A stretch of 64,000 nt of DNA. Origin: Paramyrothecium sp. XJ0827 (taxonomy: Eukaryota; Ascomycota; Sordariomycetes; Hypocreales; Stachybotryaceae). Location: contig JAJFPB010000014.1 in assembly GCA_020881915.1 (NCBI GenBank), forward strand, positions 558,001 through 622,000, in the 5' to 3' direction. Of the stretch, positions 34,385-45,308 are shown piece by piece. The translations under genes and the position numbers were made by a program. The notes beneath the pieces are model-generated. The model made no database searches. It worked only from the letters and a program-made list of their open reading frames with translations, and was not told where the DNA came from. How positions within the stretch are numbered: position 1 is the first letter of the stretch; each line of letters opens with the position of its first letter.

Positions 34385-35090
34385 ATGGGTAACAGCGAGG
34401 ACTCCCAGAAATCTACCATGAGGTATAGCTGGCTGGCCGTTTTGGCTGTCATTACCACTTTGGCACTAGCAACAGCCTTTTGGGTTGATATCCCTACCGG
34501 CACGGGTTTGCAGCATCATTCTGGCGATTGCAAAGGGACAGATAATTCTCAGGGCTTGATTAGTGTGGTCTTTGGGGAATACGACGAGTACAAAAACCTT
34601 AGCCATGCCCATGACCATCTTTGGGATGATCTCCTTACGCCCAACGGTGGTTATGTCAAGGTAACGGAGAAGAATCATACGACGCACATGTACGGCATCT
34701 CGATGTATCATCAGCTCCATTGCCTCCAAATGATCAGGAGCGCGATACAGGACCTACAGCACCAGGTCAGCGGTCAAGGAAACGAAGTTTCTCACGAACA
34801 GTTTCACAGAGAAGATTCTCATACGCATCTGGACACAAAGCATTGGGTGCACTGTCTGGATTATTTGCGACAGGTGAGAGCTTATGACGCTTCCCGAATT
34901 GAGCAGGATTAACGACTTGCTACAGACAATTCTGTGCAATGCAGATGGCACCATTGAACCACCTAAGATACGTTCATCTGGAGAGGAATTTATTAACGGT
35001 ATGGGGGAAAGAAAGTGCAGGGACTGGTCAATGCTAAGAAACTTGTCTTTACGAAAGAACACTCCTATAGAAGACCTTATGATAAAATAG
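34385..35090 (+). CDS. UstYa-like (DUF3328) oxidase D, two exons
   Basis: Exons 34385-34873 and 34926-35090 join in frame to 217 residues; the intron has a gtgaga donor and a tacag acceptor. It is the most divergent of the four relatives and looks more like the UstYb-type branch. It has a membrane segment near the N-terminus (WLAVLAVITTLALATAFWV), a single family core, and both motifs complete (HQLHCLQMIR and HWVHCLDYLRQ). These are followed across the splice by TILCNADGTIEPP and RKCRDW. It lies just after the precursor in the same direction and should act on the same peptide. The intron between LRQ and TILCN is well supported, because the unspliced frame stops at once. Confidence 0.85.
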
Positions 35091-38066
35091 ATAAGAGAGG
35101 TTTATGTTTACCCTCTTAGACTTGGCTATCCAAGACAGCCTTATGAAAATCAATGCGCCTTACAAGCGCTTGACCTTCCAATGTGCAATTCGTGCATTTT
35201 CTTGTCGCCGCATTTGTCAGCCCACGCTCGCGTTGATTGATCCCTCTTCCGCCGAACCTGCAGACGATGCAACAATCAGCTGCGCTAAGAACCGAGTCTC
35301 AAGGTCTAACGAGTGGGCACGATGTTAGTAGATTTTATAGTTCCGCGTTTCTACTTGCCATAGACAAGATACCAATCCGTAGTATAGTTACAGCTGCGGT
35401 ATGCTCATGCGTCGAACTCCACACATCTGCTTTAAAGGCTAGAGAAATTAGAGGAGCTAGTGAACCTTTGGCCCTTCAAAAAGTAGCCGCTCTATTACAC
35501 CAAATAGGTATTACGGGAAGCTATGAGAGTGTAAAAACGCTCACAAATGAGTGTCGAACGCAACAAGCAGCACAACAGACAGAATTCCTGAGATAAGTTC
35601 CCCTTACCAACTTATCAAATCTTGTCAATGCGAGTACCGATACAACATCTTCGCGCCAGGGTTCTGTGCCGCCACTGGAACTGGAGTCAAGATCTCCACC
35701 GATTTCTCTGTGACCGAATGACCGCGTACGACATCTATCCTCCACCTTACAACTGAGTTTCTCGACGAAGTCTTGGGTATCTTCGAATCATCGACCTGAA
35801 GGCAGTGCAGCAACCTTGTCGTGTGTGTGTCTCGGTCGCCGCCCACAAACTCTTCCGCCGAGTCTATATATCGAGGCACTGGCAAGATCGTCTATTTTTT
35901 CTGGGTTTCGCATCCACCGCCCATGTCTCCTCCGTTGTGCGAAGCGCCGCTTAGCTTAAGGTTGCTGGCAGCGAGAGAAGCATGGATTTGACTACGAGGA
36001 CGTCGAGGAATCATTACGCGTGATTTGTTCCCGAGTTCGTCACGTTGGTCTGGCCGCACACCCTTCACAATGATCGAAGGTGACATGAACCAGAATTAAC
36101 AAAAGAGAAGAGCACGAAGCTTCGATGGGAATCACCAAATAGTTCTCCCAAGTACGTTCTGCTTCTCAGTAATGGCCCGAAGAAGCGAGGGTGACGACGT
36201 GTTGGTTTTTGCCGGTCATTCCGATCTCCTCCCCGTCGTAGCGGTCGACGCTTAAGCTTAGTCCGTGTTATAGAAATACAATTTCCAAACGCCGAGCCAA
36301 GAAATGGCGGTGCTCCTAGGAGCTCCCGCACTCACGGGCCCGGATATAAGAGTCAGACTTATTGCACATTGGTCTTGATCTCCTGGATCACTGGGTGAAC
36401 TGCCTCTGCTTCCATCCTCTTCTGCGACAATACCATAACTCAGTAGTATCATGGTTGCCGTTTAAGTACGAGACTAGCTGAACACAACCCATCCTCCCAG
36501 ATGGTGGAGGGATGTGACACCCCGCGGAACCAGACCACGCTACATGCAGTGGCTTCAGAGTCTTCCTGGCCCAAGCGTGGTCACCTACAGGGACTTGGTT
36601 GGCTACTTCGCGGCACTTCACTGGACTGACTGCTCCCCGGGATGAAACCGTTGACTATGGTGTCCTCTTTAGGACACTTAAGTTGGCAATAATCGACCCC
36701 TTGTCCTATACCAACGCTATCAAGCTCAAGGGCAGTCTAGCAGCTTGTGCCTCTATCTGGAGGGAATCAACAATATTTGATTTTCTAGCATAGCGATCCC
36801 CTGATGAGTGATACTGATACGTAAATCTTGCTAGTGAGTTCAAGGCCCGCCTCAACCTATGCATGCTTCCATACTTGGCCCCGCCAAGCCAAGCCTCAAT
36901 GTTCAGTTTGACTGCACCTCGCATGCCGATATCGGATCTGCTGGACTCGCCATGAAGGGCTCAGTACCGGCACCTTCCCCTGCAACTAGAATATGGACTG
37001 TGTAACAAAGAGGTCTGTGCCTTGAAGTCTGGAGAGGTGAGGTTTCATTCCTCCTACTAGAACTATCACGACAGAGGCGGCAGAAGCAATGAGAGTTGAC
37101 ACAGATGCGCCTCATAGCATTCTGCGCGTTACTGAGGTGGCCGTAGACACAATCTCTGAAGTCTATGAACAGCTAGCCCCGTCATTGCTTAATCCCGGCC
37201 GCGTTCTGTCAGAGTCTTGCTGTGACTCTCAATGTACTGGACCACAGGGTGCAGAGAATTCTCTGGAGCATACATCGGTTCTGGCACGTGAAACTTGTTG
37301 CAAAGCCCGAGATGCCGTTGACAGAGCTCGCGAACATACTGAGGGTACGGTTCCTGATGCAGACTGGAAAAAAACAGATTGCCACCATCGGGGCTGGGAA
37401 TGCAGCAGGAACAATAAATCTTCTGATCTTTCATCGCGAACATCTGGCCAAATGCATGCGTTACTCCTAGCGAGACCGACATTGTGGCTGAAGAGGAAAC
37501 TCCCCGATTTCCATGACCTGGATGAAGAATACTCCGACGAGATGTTGCAGGACTGCCAGGTCAGCAGACAGTCGCAATAGCTCAACATGCTTGTGGTTAT
37601 TATCCCAGCTTCCCCCACTCGCCTTGCAACCAGGCATCCGAGCGGTGCGAGACGCATGAACCGCCGCAGAACCTAGTAAGTTTGTCACCTGTCAGGTTTA
37701 GAGCCTCGCACCTCTTGCAAAGGCTTGAAGAGGGCAGCATGAGCCAGCAATATGCAATAAGACAAATGTGTTGGCAAGCGTTCCGGGATTTCGGATGATT
37801 TGTGGAGAATGTATCAGATAACGATGATGTATTGGCGCCGCTAACCCCAGCTGTGACTAACCAAATTAGGACAAGTTGTTATTAAAAGTGTCAATCAGGG
37901 GCATTTTAGATTAGAGGACGGTAGAAAGTTTGTCCTTCGAGGCGCGAACAACTACTCCAAAACGCGGCTCCACGCTGCCTACCCAGCCACCTGCCGAACT
38001 TTGGTGGCCGTGTGATGGCAGAGCTACAGATGGAACGAGTCGCACGATATAAAACAAAGGAGGAAC
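35091..38066. other. Long intergenic region right of the peptide genes
   Basis: Nearly 3 kb with overlapping short frames on both strands (for example 37089-37657) but no domain or splice logic. There is no tyrosinase, cytochrome P450 or methyltransferase of the kind seen in ustiloxin clusters. Confidence 0.4.
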
Positions 38067-38885
38067 ATGCCGTCTACCATTCCCGGCCACCGTTCGAGCC
38101 CCTCTGTCGACAAGCTGCTGGACCAGCTCAACGAGACGGAAGTTCACCTCTTGCTAGCCGATCTTAACAATTCACCCGACGTCCATATACCCGTTGCAGA
38201 GGCAATAAATTTTTACGAGAAGCCCCGCCGCCATCGCAATGGACATGGCCTTCCAGCGAAACGAACCGTCTCGTCGCCCTGCTTGGCCTCGGCTCGCCGC
38301 GACCGATCAAGGAATATCACACCACCTCCCCCGATGCCCTCCCTCCCCACAGCGATGACTATACCGCCTGCGAGAGGGCCATACCAGCCTCCGGTCCTCA
38401 CAGTCTTGGATGATTGCATCAACACAGATACCGTCACCACAGACAGCACGCACGCTTCCACGAACCTACTCGATGGGTCACAGGACATTCAAAGACCCCA
38501 AACAGCAGAACGAGACGCCGAGCCCGCTGTTTGCGCAGACACAGCACCTCAACGAATAACACCTGGGATGCCTCGGGCATACAAACGCATCAGCCGGCCC
38601 CCAATGCTGGTGGAGTATCTTTTCGATAGGCGCGACATGGTAGTGCCGGCGAGTCGTCATCTTCCATTGCTCCGCAGTTCTCAGTCGATGCTAGATCTCA
38701 GGACATTCAATCAACAGCAGAAGTATGAGGTCGATCATCGATTGACTGACATCCTAGAGCCATTGGTATTGGACGCGTGGGACCCGAATAAAAATGTCCC
38801 TTTGGCCCAAGGGAGTTCGCACGTTATGGATGCGCCCTGCATGGATAGCCTCTACGGAGTTCTGGCGGCAGGGAATGAAAATTGA
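38067..38885 (+). CDS. Hypothetical proline-rich protein
   Basis: A 272-codon frame beginning MPSTIPGHRSSPSVDKLLDQL. It has a charged N-terminus, a central Pro-rich stretch (ITPPPPMPSLPTAM) and no membrane segment or known domain. It looks intrinsically disordered. The sequence after the stop may belong to a further exon in another frame (38886-39003), but no splice pair is convincing. The function is unknown. Confidence 0.4.
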   Translation: MPSTIPGHRSSPSVDKLLDQLNETEVHLLLADLNNSPDVHIPVAEAINFYEKPRRHRNGHGLPAKRTVSSPCLASARRDRSRNITPPPPMPSLPTAMTIPPARGPYQPPVLTVLDDCINTDTVTTDSTHASTNLLDGSQDIQRPQTAERDAEPAVCADTAPQRITPGMPRAYKRISRPPMLVEYLFDRRDMVVPASRHLPLLRSSQSMLDLRTFNQQQKYEVDHRLTDILEPLVLDAWDPNKNVPLAQGSSHVMDAPCMDSLYGVLAAGNEN

Positions 38886-40167
38886 AGATGTGAAGTGGTC
38901 CACGGCGACCCGGCTTCTTCGTAACCTGAATTGCATCACGGAATATCTTGGGAAGACTGTCCCTATTGATGTTGCGTCCGTTGTCAGCTTTGGTGTATCG
39001 TAATATGATGCAACGATGTCTTGAGTCTCCATAACAATGGTCAGGGTTGCATACGGGCTTGGTTGTTCCTATACCAGTGATGACGTCTCGGTTTTTACCA
39101 AGACCTCTAAACCAGTCTGCACCAGGCGTCTTCACCCTGCTACTAACATGGACTTACCCAAGGGATGGTCTAATTCGTGCCAGATCAGTCATGGCTATTT
39201 CCTCGTCTTTAAGGCCTATGTCAACTTACAGGACAGACTTTGCCATAGATTGTCTTCGTGTCGTTGATACAGGCATTCCTTACTTATCTTTGGGTTATGA
39301 TTGAGGCAGCGCGAGTGTGCTAAGAGCGCGCTATCCCACATGGCAGCAATGTTGCAGACCTGGCGCAGTCGAATGGCAAAAAAACCCCGAACTATCTATG
39401 TAGCAACGGGAGATAACCTCAATCATAGATATTACGGCGTTCGTGTTTCTATTCACCGCATTTTGTGCGAGATGACTCTGAGTGGAAGCACGGACTGCTC
39501 AGACACAGCCATCATTTATCCCCCAGGCCGTTATCACCCTGATCGCGGCTTCAGGACACGATGCCGATACTGGCCTCCGTGGCTAGAACCACGAATCGCG
39601 CATCATTAGGTTATTACAAGTCGTAGCCAAACAAGGAATTTATATTTTGGGTATTATACCGAGCGTAGATCCGTCCCTTGTTGAGTGTTTCTAGATTCAG
39701 CGTAGCTCCCGGTATAATACCCTTGCTACCCGCTTACGCTCTACATACAAAGAGAGTATCTAGACGCTAAGACGTTACATTCTTAGTTCGCTGTTATTTT
39801 TATCACCATGGTCGTGTTCACTCCCTGTGCGGGAAAGCCTGTTTGCTTGAAGCACGTGTGGTAAAACGGTGGAAATATCACAGTGCCCAGGGTTGCTTTG
39901 TCCTATTAAAGGAAGGACATCATTGGACATTTATTTAAATGTAATAACTCTCATCTAGGCACAACACATAGCGAAGCAATAAAATATGAATGCAGGCCAT
40001 CGCGGTTAGTAATAGGCCGTATTTAGCTCATAGTTCATTGACAGTTACGGCATAAAGATAAAGTAATATAGCTATGGAAGCTTGCCTACCTTCTGATACT
40101 GTCTAAGGCAGCCAGATTTCTGGGTTGACGGGGAAAATCGGCTGAGTAACTTTGCTAACTAAATTAC
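38886..40167. other. Intergenic region with a long-armed hairpin
   Basis: There is no supported gene. It holds a perfect 12-base inverted repeat at 39649-39660 and 39711-39722. Confidence 0.4.
39649..39722. repeat. Inverted repeat, 12-base arms with 50-base spacer
   Basis: GGGTATTATACC at 39649-39660 is exactly inverted at 39711-39722 (GGTATAATACCC). It could be a hairpin or the remains of a small inverted-repeat element; no flanking target duplication was recognised. Confidence 0.5.
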
Positions 40168-40628
40168 CTAGCTCAGAGGTCCAAAAGTGCCAGAGTTTAT
40201 GTCCTGACTAAAGCAAGTAAGGTCTGGCGTAGTAGGCAGGATTGTTATAACGTCTTCTTCGCTGTCGGCGGTGCAGTCGGCGCTGCTGAAGAGGCGGACT
40301 TTTCAAGACTTGTTAGCGAAGCACTTTTTCCATTACCAACGGTCGTTGGGATATTTTGGTCCTACTTACTGGGCCGCTGAAGCGAGTTGTACCTAACTCT
40401 CCAGCTTGGAGATTGAAGAGGGCGGCCGTAAGGAGCGAGACAGGACCCATTGGAAAAAGGGTCGAAGAAGATGTTCAAGTCGATTAAACTCCCCCCGCAG
40501 TTTGGCTCCGTGAAGTATTGTAGACCGACTGTACCCCAATTCTCCTGACGCCCCTCAATGTTGCCATTGGGAGCAGCGCTTACGCCGGCAACGGCGAGCG
40601 CGGTGAGAAGGCCGGTGTTCAGTTGCAT
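40168..40628 (-). CDS. Small secreted cysteine-containing protein, two exons
   Basis: Exons 40628-40370 and 40298-40168 give 129 residues. The ATG at 40628 is chosen because it starts a clear signal peptide (MQLNTGLLTALAVAGVSAAP); the upstream in-frame ATG at 40715 would bury it. The 71-base intron has gtaagt, a gctaac branch site and an AAG acceptor, and splicing opens a further 42 codons. The mature protein has four cysteines (EPNCGG, NGSCLAP, SADCTAD and LTCFSQD), an NGS glycosylation site, and a middle motif GRPLQSPSWRVRY. I do not recognise the family. A secreted effector-like or wall-associated role is possible but is inference. Confidence 0.65.
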
Positions 40629-41861
40629 ATTGAAAAAGCTTTTGAAGAGAGTAGCGCTGTGAGATGGTTCTTTGTGAGGTTGCTCTGGATCCGATGAATG
40701 CCCATCGAAGGCCATCCACCTTATATAGTTGTTTTTATCGCTATAGCCTTTCTCTCAGGATACTTACCCAGTAGCTAATCTCCAGTGCCCAGAAACAATA
40801 GCGGTGTCCTGTACAAGGATATCGCGCAAGGCTGGTCCAACGACAGGCATACCTGCAGTAGATGAGAATGCCCAAAGGATTCATCCAGGATGCAGGGTGA
40901 AGTAACGGTGAGAGTCAGCCAAGCATTAGCTGACCATACGCTTAGACGAATGGCTTGTCCAAGCAGGTGAGAGCAGAGCATGTTTATGAGGCCTGCCAAG
41001 TGTAGACCGTGCATAAGCGGCATTACAAATACATCATCCCAGTGAATTGGGACAGGTATTGTAGGTAAGACTAGGCTACTAATCCTTGAGAAGATGTCAT
41101 GAGACTTTTCAGCTTCAAATAGGCTATCAAGCAGGATGTGATGCAGCTAAGTGTCTTTACGTGCAAACGATGGGACTGGAGGCTGGAGGCTTTTAACATG
41201 CGCTATTATCTGTACTACGTGATTCATTATGATCTATATCGCATGGTCGTCTAAAGTTTAGAAAGACGCGACGTCAAGAACGCCAACACGGTACTTTGAA
41301 AACACACTTATACGTCTGTTTCTTTACAGATCGTTTACACGGAGCTGCGGGCAGTCTTCCCGGAAAGCCTCAAAATAGTGGGGCTAGCTGAACTAGGGCC
41401 TTGCTGGACAAACTGGTGTGGGACAGGGTCACAGCGCAGAATGCATGTATGCAACGATGTATTTAGCATGATCTGTGTACAAAAGAGCTACGTTTCTTTA
41501 ATTTGGGAGTGTCACTATTCCCACAGTCCAAGCATGCATGCATCAGGCCACGATATCTCGAGATGTTTGCCAGGTCTGACAGGCAACGTATGGAATGTCA
41601 AGGCGTGCTGAGGACGTGGTACCGGATAAATGGCGACACTTGCATGTTGCCAAGCATTGTAAGAAACAGTCCGCCTCCTTACGAGACAGCTGTCAAATGA
41701 GAGGCAAAATGCATAGAGGAAAATCTCACTCAGACTGGGCAGCTCAAAAGGCAGGGAACTGGGATGGCTTGTATTTAGCACACTTTAAATAGATGAAAAA
41801 TCCGGCAGGGGCGGAAGAATAAGGATCCTACACACAAGACAATCCCTGCGGTTCAACAAGA
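40629..41861. other. Intergenic region, nothing recognised
   Basis: This contains the promoter of the small secreted protein gene. The short frames on both strands show no features. Confidence 0.35.
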
Positions 41862-41985
41862 ATGATTGCCGCGGAGACGCCTCCATCGGACAAATCGATG
41901 TTGAAGCTTTCCAATTCAAGTCAGCAATTGCCCGATTTTAAAGCAGGAAAGTTCCACTTGCCTCATCTCCCTGGTACCTTCTCCG
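41862..41985 (-). pseudogene. Decayed copy of an MFS transporter exon-intron-exon segment
   Basis: On the minus strand this resembles the intact transporter at about 43559-43680, including the intron between its RWC and FYINLP exons. The first 25 bases are identical. The protein [15 protein letters not shown] has become [15 protein letters not shown], and the intron donor GTAAGT has changed to GCAAGT. The copy is short and leads nowhere, so it is a relic of a partial duplication. Confidence 0.7.
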
Positions 41986-42318
41986 CCTGTCAATTGTACC
42001 CTTGCCCCGATCAACGCTCACCAGTGTCATTTACCTGTGCCAACATTATCATGGTTCTTGGTGGGTAAGTCGCTGCGCACGATCAAGAGTCCGGCAGTGG
42101 AAATCACTCTTTTCCTCCGGATACTAAGCAAGCTGGAGCCTAAATTGTTCCTGGTCAACCTGTGTCGTTGGTTTTACTGAAGCTTTTTGGATATTGGCCA
42201 CCAGTAATACAGCAATTTGACTACTTTGACTCTAGATTTACAAAGCGAAACTATACTTGAGATCAAGCCTATTACTCTAAATTCTAGATCAATAGAGTCA
42301 CAGTAGAATAAGCTATCC

Positions 42319-44568
42319 TCACTTGACCTTTCCCTTGATGCTTTTCCAGGGAGAGAGAAAAGCGACCAACGCCGCCGCTCCCGCACTTGCAATAGCAATT
42401 GCATATGCCACCCTAAGAGCAGCCATGTACGAAACCAACAATCCTGGCATTTGGGACTCTGCAAACACGTCCCGGAGACCCTCTGCTCCTGCTTCCACGA
42501 CATCGGCAGGATTTATATCAGGAGTATTAGTCAAAACTTGTTGAACGAGCGTGTTGACGAATGCCGTTTGTGCAGCCGTGACTATGAGCGCGCCCCCAAT
42601 TGTTTGCATAACTGTGCCGAGATCGTTGTTTAGTATCAAGCTAAAGGGGCAGGCCGAATTATCACTCACACATTAATATTGCAGTCACTATCGCGACATC
42701 CTCGTCCTTGGCAAGTGCCTGCCCGACCATTACTGGGGTTTGGAAGCAAAGACCGAGTCCGACGCCTGCGAGAACCTGATAGCCGATCCAAAGAGATGAC
42801 GACGATCCGATGTCCAAGGTATACAGAAGCCCGCTTCCAGCTGTTGTAATGACTGCTCCTCCTATCAGAAATGGAGCGAAATGGCCGAATGAACTGAGAG
42901 CACCGCCAGAGAAGATGATAAAAAGAGCTGCCATTCGTCAGTGAAATGCCTCATAGGTCTGTGTACAAGCACTTACTCATGGCAATGATTAGCGGCAAGT
43001 TGCGAATTCCACTGCCCGAGGCTGAGACACCTTGTACAGACTGAAAGTAGATAGCTGCGAACTTTGATGAGCATCATATCTGCTATATATTGCGAGGAAC
43101 TTACGAAGGTAGTACAAGAGTACATAGAAAGAGCCACCCAACCTTTGAGAAGTTGAGTTAACTACTGGCCGCCGCGCGTCAGGGGTTCAAAGGACTTACA
43201 AAGCAGTGAAAGCGCAACACACCAGCATCGTTCTGTCCTTCATCAGTCGTGGCAATATGAGAGCTCGATCCTTCTGCAGATACTCGACAACGCCGAAAAG
43301 GATGGCGATGAGCACAAAACCAACGAGCAATCCTATCACCACTGAGGAATTCCAAGGCTTGGTAACTCCGCCATACTGCAAAGCTAGAATGTAGCAAATG
43401 ACAGCTACCATAATAACGAATGAGCCGGGGAAGTCCATCTGAAGAATCTTTTCGCGAAGAGGCGTATTAACTGCACCCTTGGCTCTGTACACGGAGGTCA
43501 GATATCATTATGCACGTGGAAGCTTTATACCTACGTGTCTGGTGTTTTGAAAAAGAGCAGAATGATTGCCGCGGAGACGCCTCCAACGGGCAGATTGATA
43601 TAGAAGCCTTTCAACTCAAGTCAGCAGTTGCCCGATTCGACACACGTAGTTCCACTTACACCATCTCCACGATACTTTTTCCGTAAAGGCTCCTCCTAGG
43701 AGTGGACCAACCACACTTGCACATCCGCTTCAATGGGTTTAGAGTTTGAATGCCCCTACTCAGGATAGGCGAACTTACTAGGTGGCTCCAAGGATGCCGG
43801 TGAATGCGGGCCTCATAACGGGAGGGACAGAGAACGCAATTATTGTAAAGCAGCCGCCAAGTGTGCCAGCAGCCCCAATACCCGTAATAGCTCGTCCAAC
43901 CTGCATCCGTCAATAACTGAAGATTTTAGAGACGATTACAAACTTACAATTAAGGCCACACTATTTGGGGCCACACCTGTGTTCAGATACATCAGCTGGT
44001 ATCCTACAGATTCGGGACATTGAAACTTACCACAAATGAGGCTTCCGAGTTCGAACAGGCCAATCCCAGTAAGAAAGACTGGTTTCAGAGGAAAGTATTT
44101 GTATGCTTTGCCCCAGCTGGACTGAAACGATGCTACTGTCAAGAAGAAAGACGACGCGTACCTATTTCCATTAGTTGCATTGAAACCATCGAAAAAGGAG
44201 AGATTTTTACCATCCGATGTCATCAAGCGAGTTGAAGGCGGTGGTGATTTTTGGAATAGCGGTAGACAAAATTGTCTACGTTCATGAGTTAGGCAAGTCG
44301 CAGTCTCGTCTATTGAGCAGGTGATTTACCATGTCCAGAGAAGCCTAAGGAAGTCAGCTGCCGGCAGCTCTTTCATGTAAGGAATTCATTCAATGGTACT
44401 TACAAGAAACATGCTCAGCACTAGAGCAATGACTGTTAACACTAATTTTGATTTGGTTGGGTACTCCGTTGTAGTAGCATCTGCTCCATCTTGAGAGACA
44501 GATGAGTTGCCGTCGACCTTCTCACCGACTTCTTCCGAACCAGTCTTGGGAATCTGTGTTTCTTCCAT
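42319..44568 (-). CDS. MFS multidrug/toxin efflux transporter (14-segment type), about 13 exons
   Basis: The gene looks fragmented but rejoins completely when about twelve short introns are removed, giving roughly 550 residues. Landmarks in order are: the N-terminus [17 protein letters not shown] joined to the 15-base exon encoding ASLDM (44344-44330); [56 protein letters not shown] followed by FYINLPVGG, the motif of 14-segment exporters; then [19 protein letters not shown] and [17 protein letters not shown]. Relatives export fungal secondary metabolites or drugs by proton antiport at the plasma membrane. Its promoter carries paired TCGTCCG sites shared with the neighbouring regulator gene, so the two are probably co-regulated. 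It may export the product of the peptide cluster. Confidence 0.85.
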
Positions 44569-44803
44569 TTTATGAAGATTATCAATCTGAGACACGGTGA
44601 CTCTTTGCAATTTCTCAACGGAGTAAGAAAGGTAGAATATCTCGAACAGCGTGCTCAAGAAATGGTCTGAAAATGTACACCAGAGGTAAACAGGCCACGG
44701 GTCATAATATATATCGAGGACAAGCGCCCGTTGGCACAAATCCTCTTTTTAGGTACTCGCAAAACTACGTAACATGGGAAATTTAACAGCTTACAAATGT
44801 TTC

Positions 44804-44823
44804 TCGTCCGAATATTCGTCCGC
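44804..44823 (+). promoter_or_regulatory. Paired TCGTCCG site, transporter promoter (distal to proximal copy 1)
   Basis: TCGTCCGAATATTCGTCCGC, a direct repeat of GTCCG with a 12-base period, lies 236 bases upstream of the transporter ATG. It is preceded by TACAAATGT, which also precedes the second copy 98 bases away. Confidence 0.55.
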
Positions 44824-44900
44824 TTATCAGCCCCCTATCATGCTTAATACTGTACATGAAGGGAGATGATGTGGAGGGGTGGACGGCGTACAAATGTCTT

Positions 44901-44919
44901 CCGTCCGAAACTTGTCCGC
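44901..44919 (+). promoter_or_regulatory. Paired GTCCG site, transporter promoter (copy 2)
   Basis: CCGTCCGAAACTTGTCCGC has the same layout as copy 1 with an 11-base period. The shared flanks (TACAAATGT before, AGGCCC-like after) suggest a local duplication of the site. Confidence 0.5.
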
Positions 44920-45308
44920 ACATTAGGCCCTCCGTGGACATCAGTTTACACCCCTGTCACTTCAAATCGCGAACCCGATTAAGACAGCCTAGGCAGCAAA
45001 AGAGAGTTTGCAACATGATTGATCTAAGTTGTATGGTCATTACGCCATTTTCGAAGGTTTAAGGAATATGATTGATGATTTTGCAACACCATTTGCGGGT
45101 GTTTTACCGAGAACATATTGTTGCGTGTCCTCAACCTAAGTTCTGTTTTTTTTTAAGGTTCCCTCCAAACCGATAGGACATTCGTCAGCATTTCCTACGT
45201 TTGTTGAAACTATCCTCTGAGACGTGTCAAATCAGGCTGATGAAATGATTTACCACTAACATAAGCATATCTATACTCCCCAAAGCATAAACGTTTGGAC
45301 TGCTCTAT

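Larger units (their letters stand above)
44569..45308. other. Promoter region of the transporter / 3' side of the regulator gene
   Basis: There is no coding sequence. It contains the two paired GTCCG elements and a poly-T run near 45147. Confidence 0.5.

Noticed and set aside
37089..37657. Long overlapping frames on both strands
   Set aside because: No domain, signal peptide, consistent start or intron pattern; most likely chance frames.
42319..44568. Efflux transporter appears shattered into many short frames
   Set aside because: Every break coincides with good GT-AG splice signals, and the joined protein matches the family without gaps, so it is a multi-intron gene and not a pseudogene.
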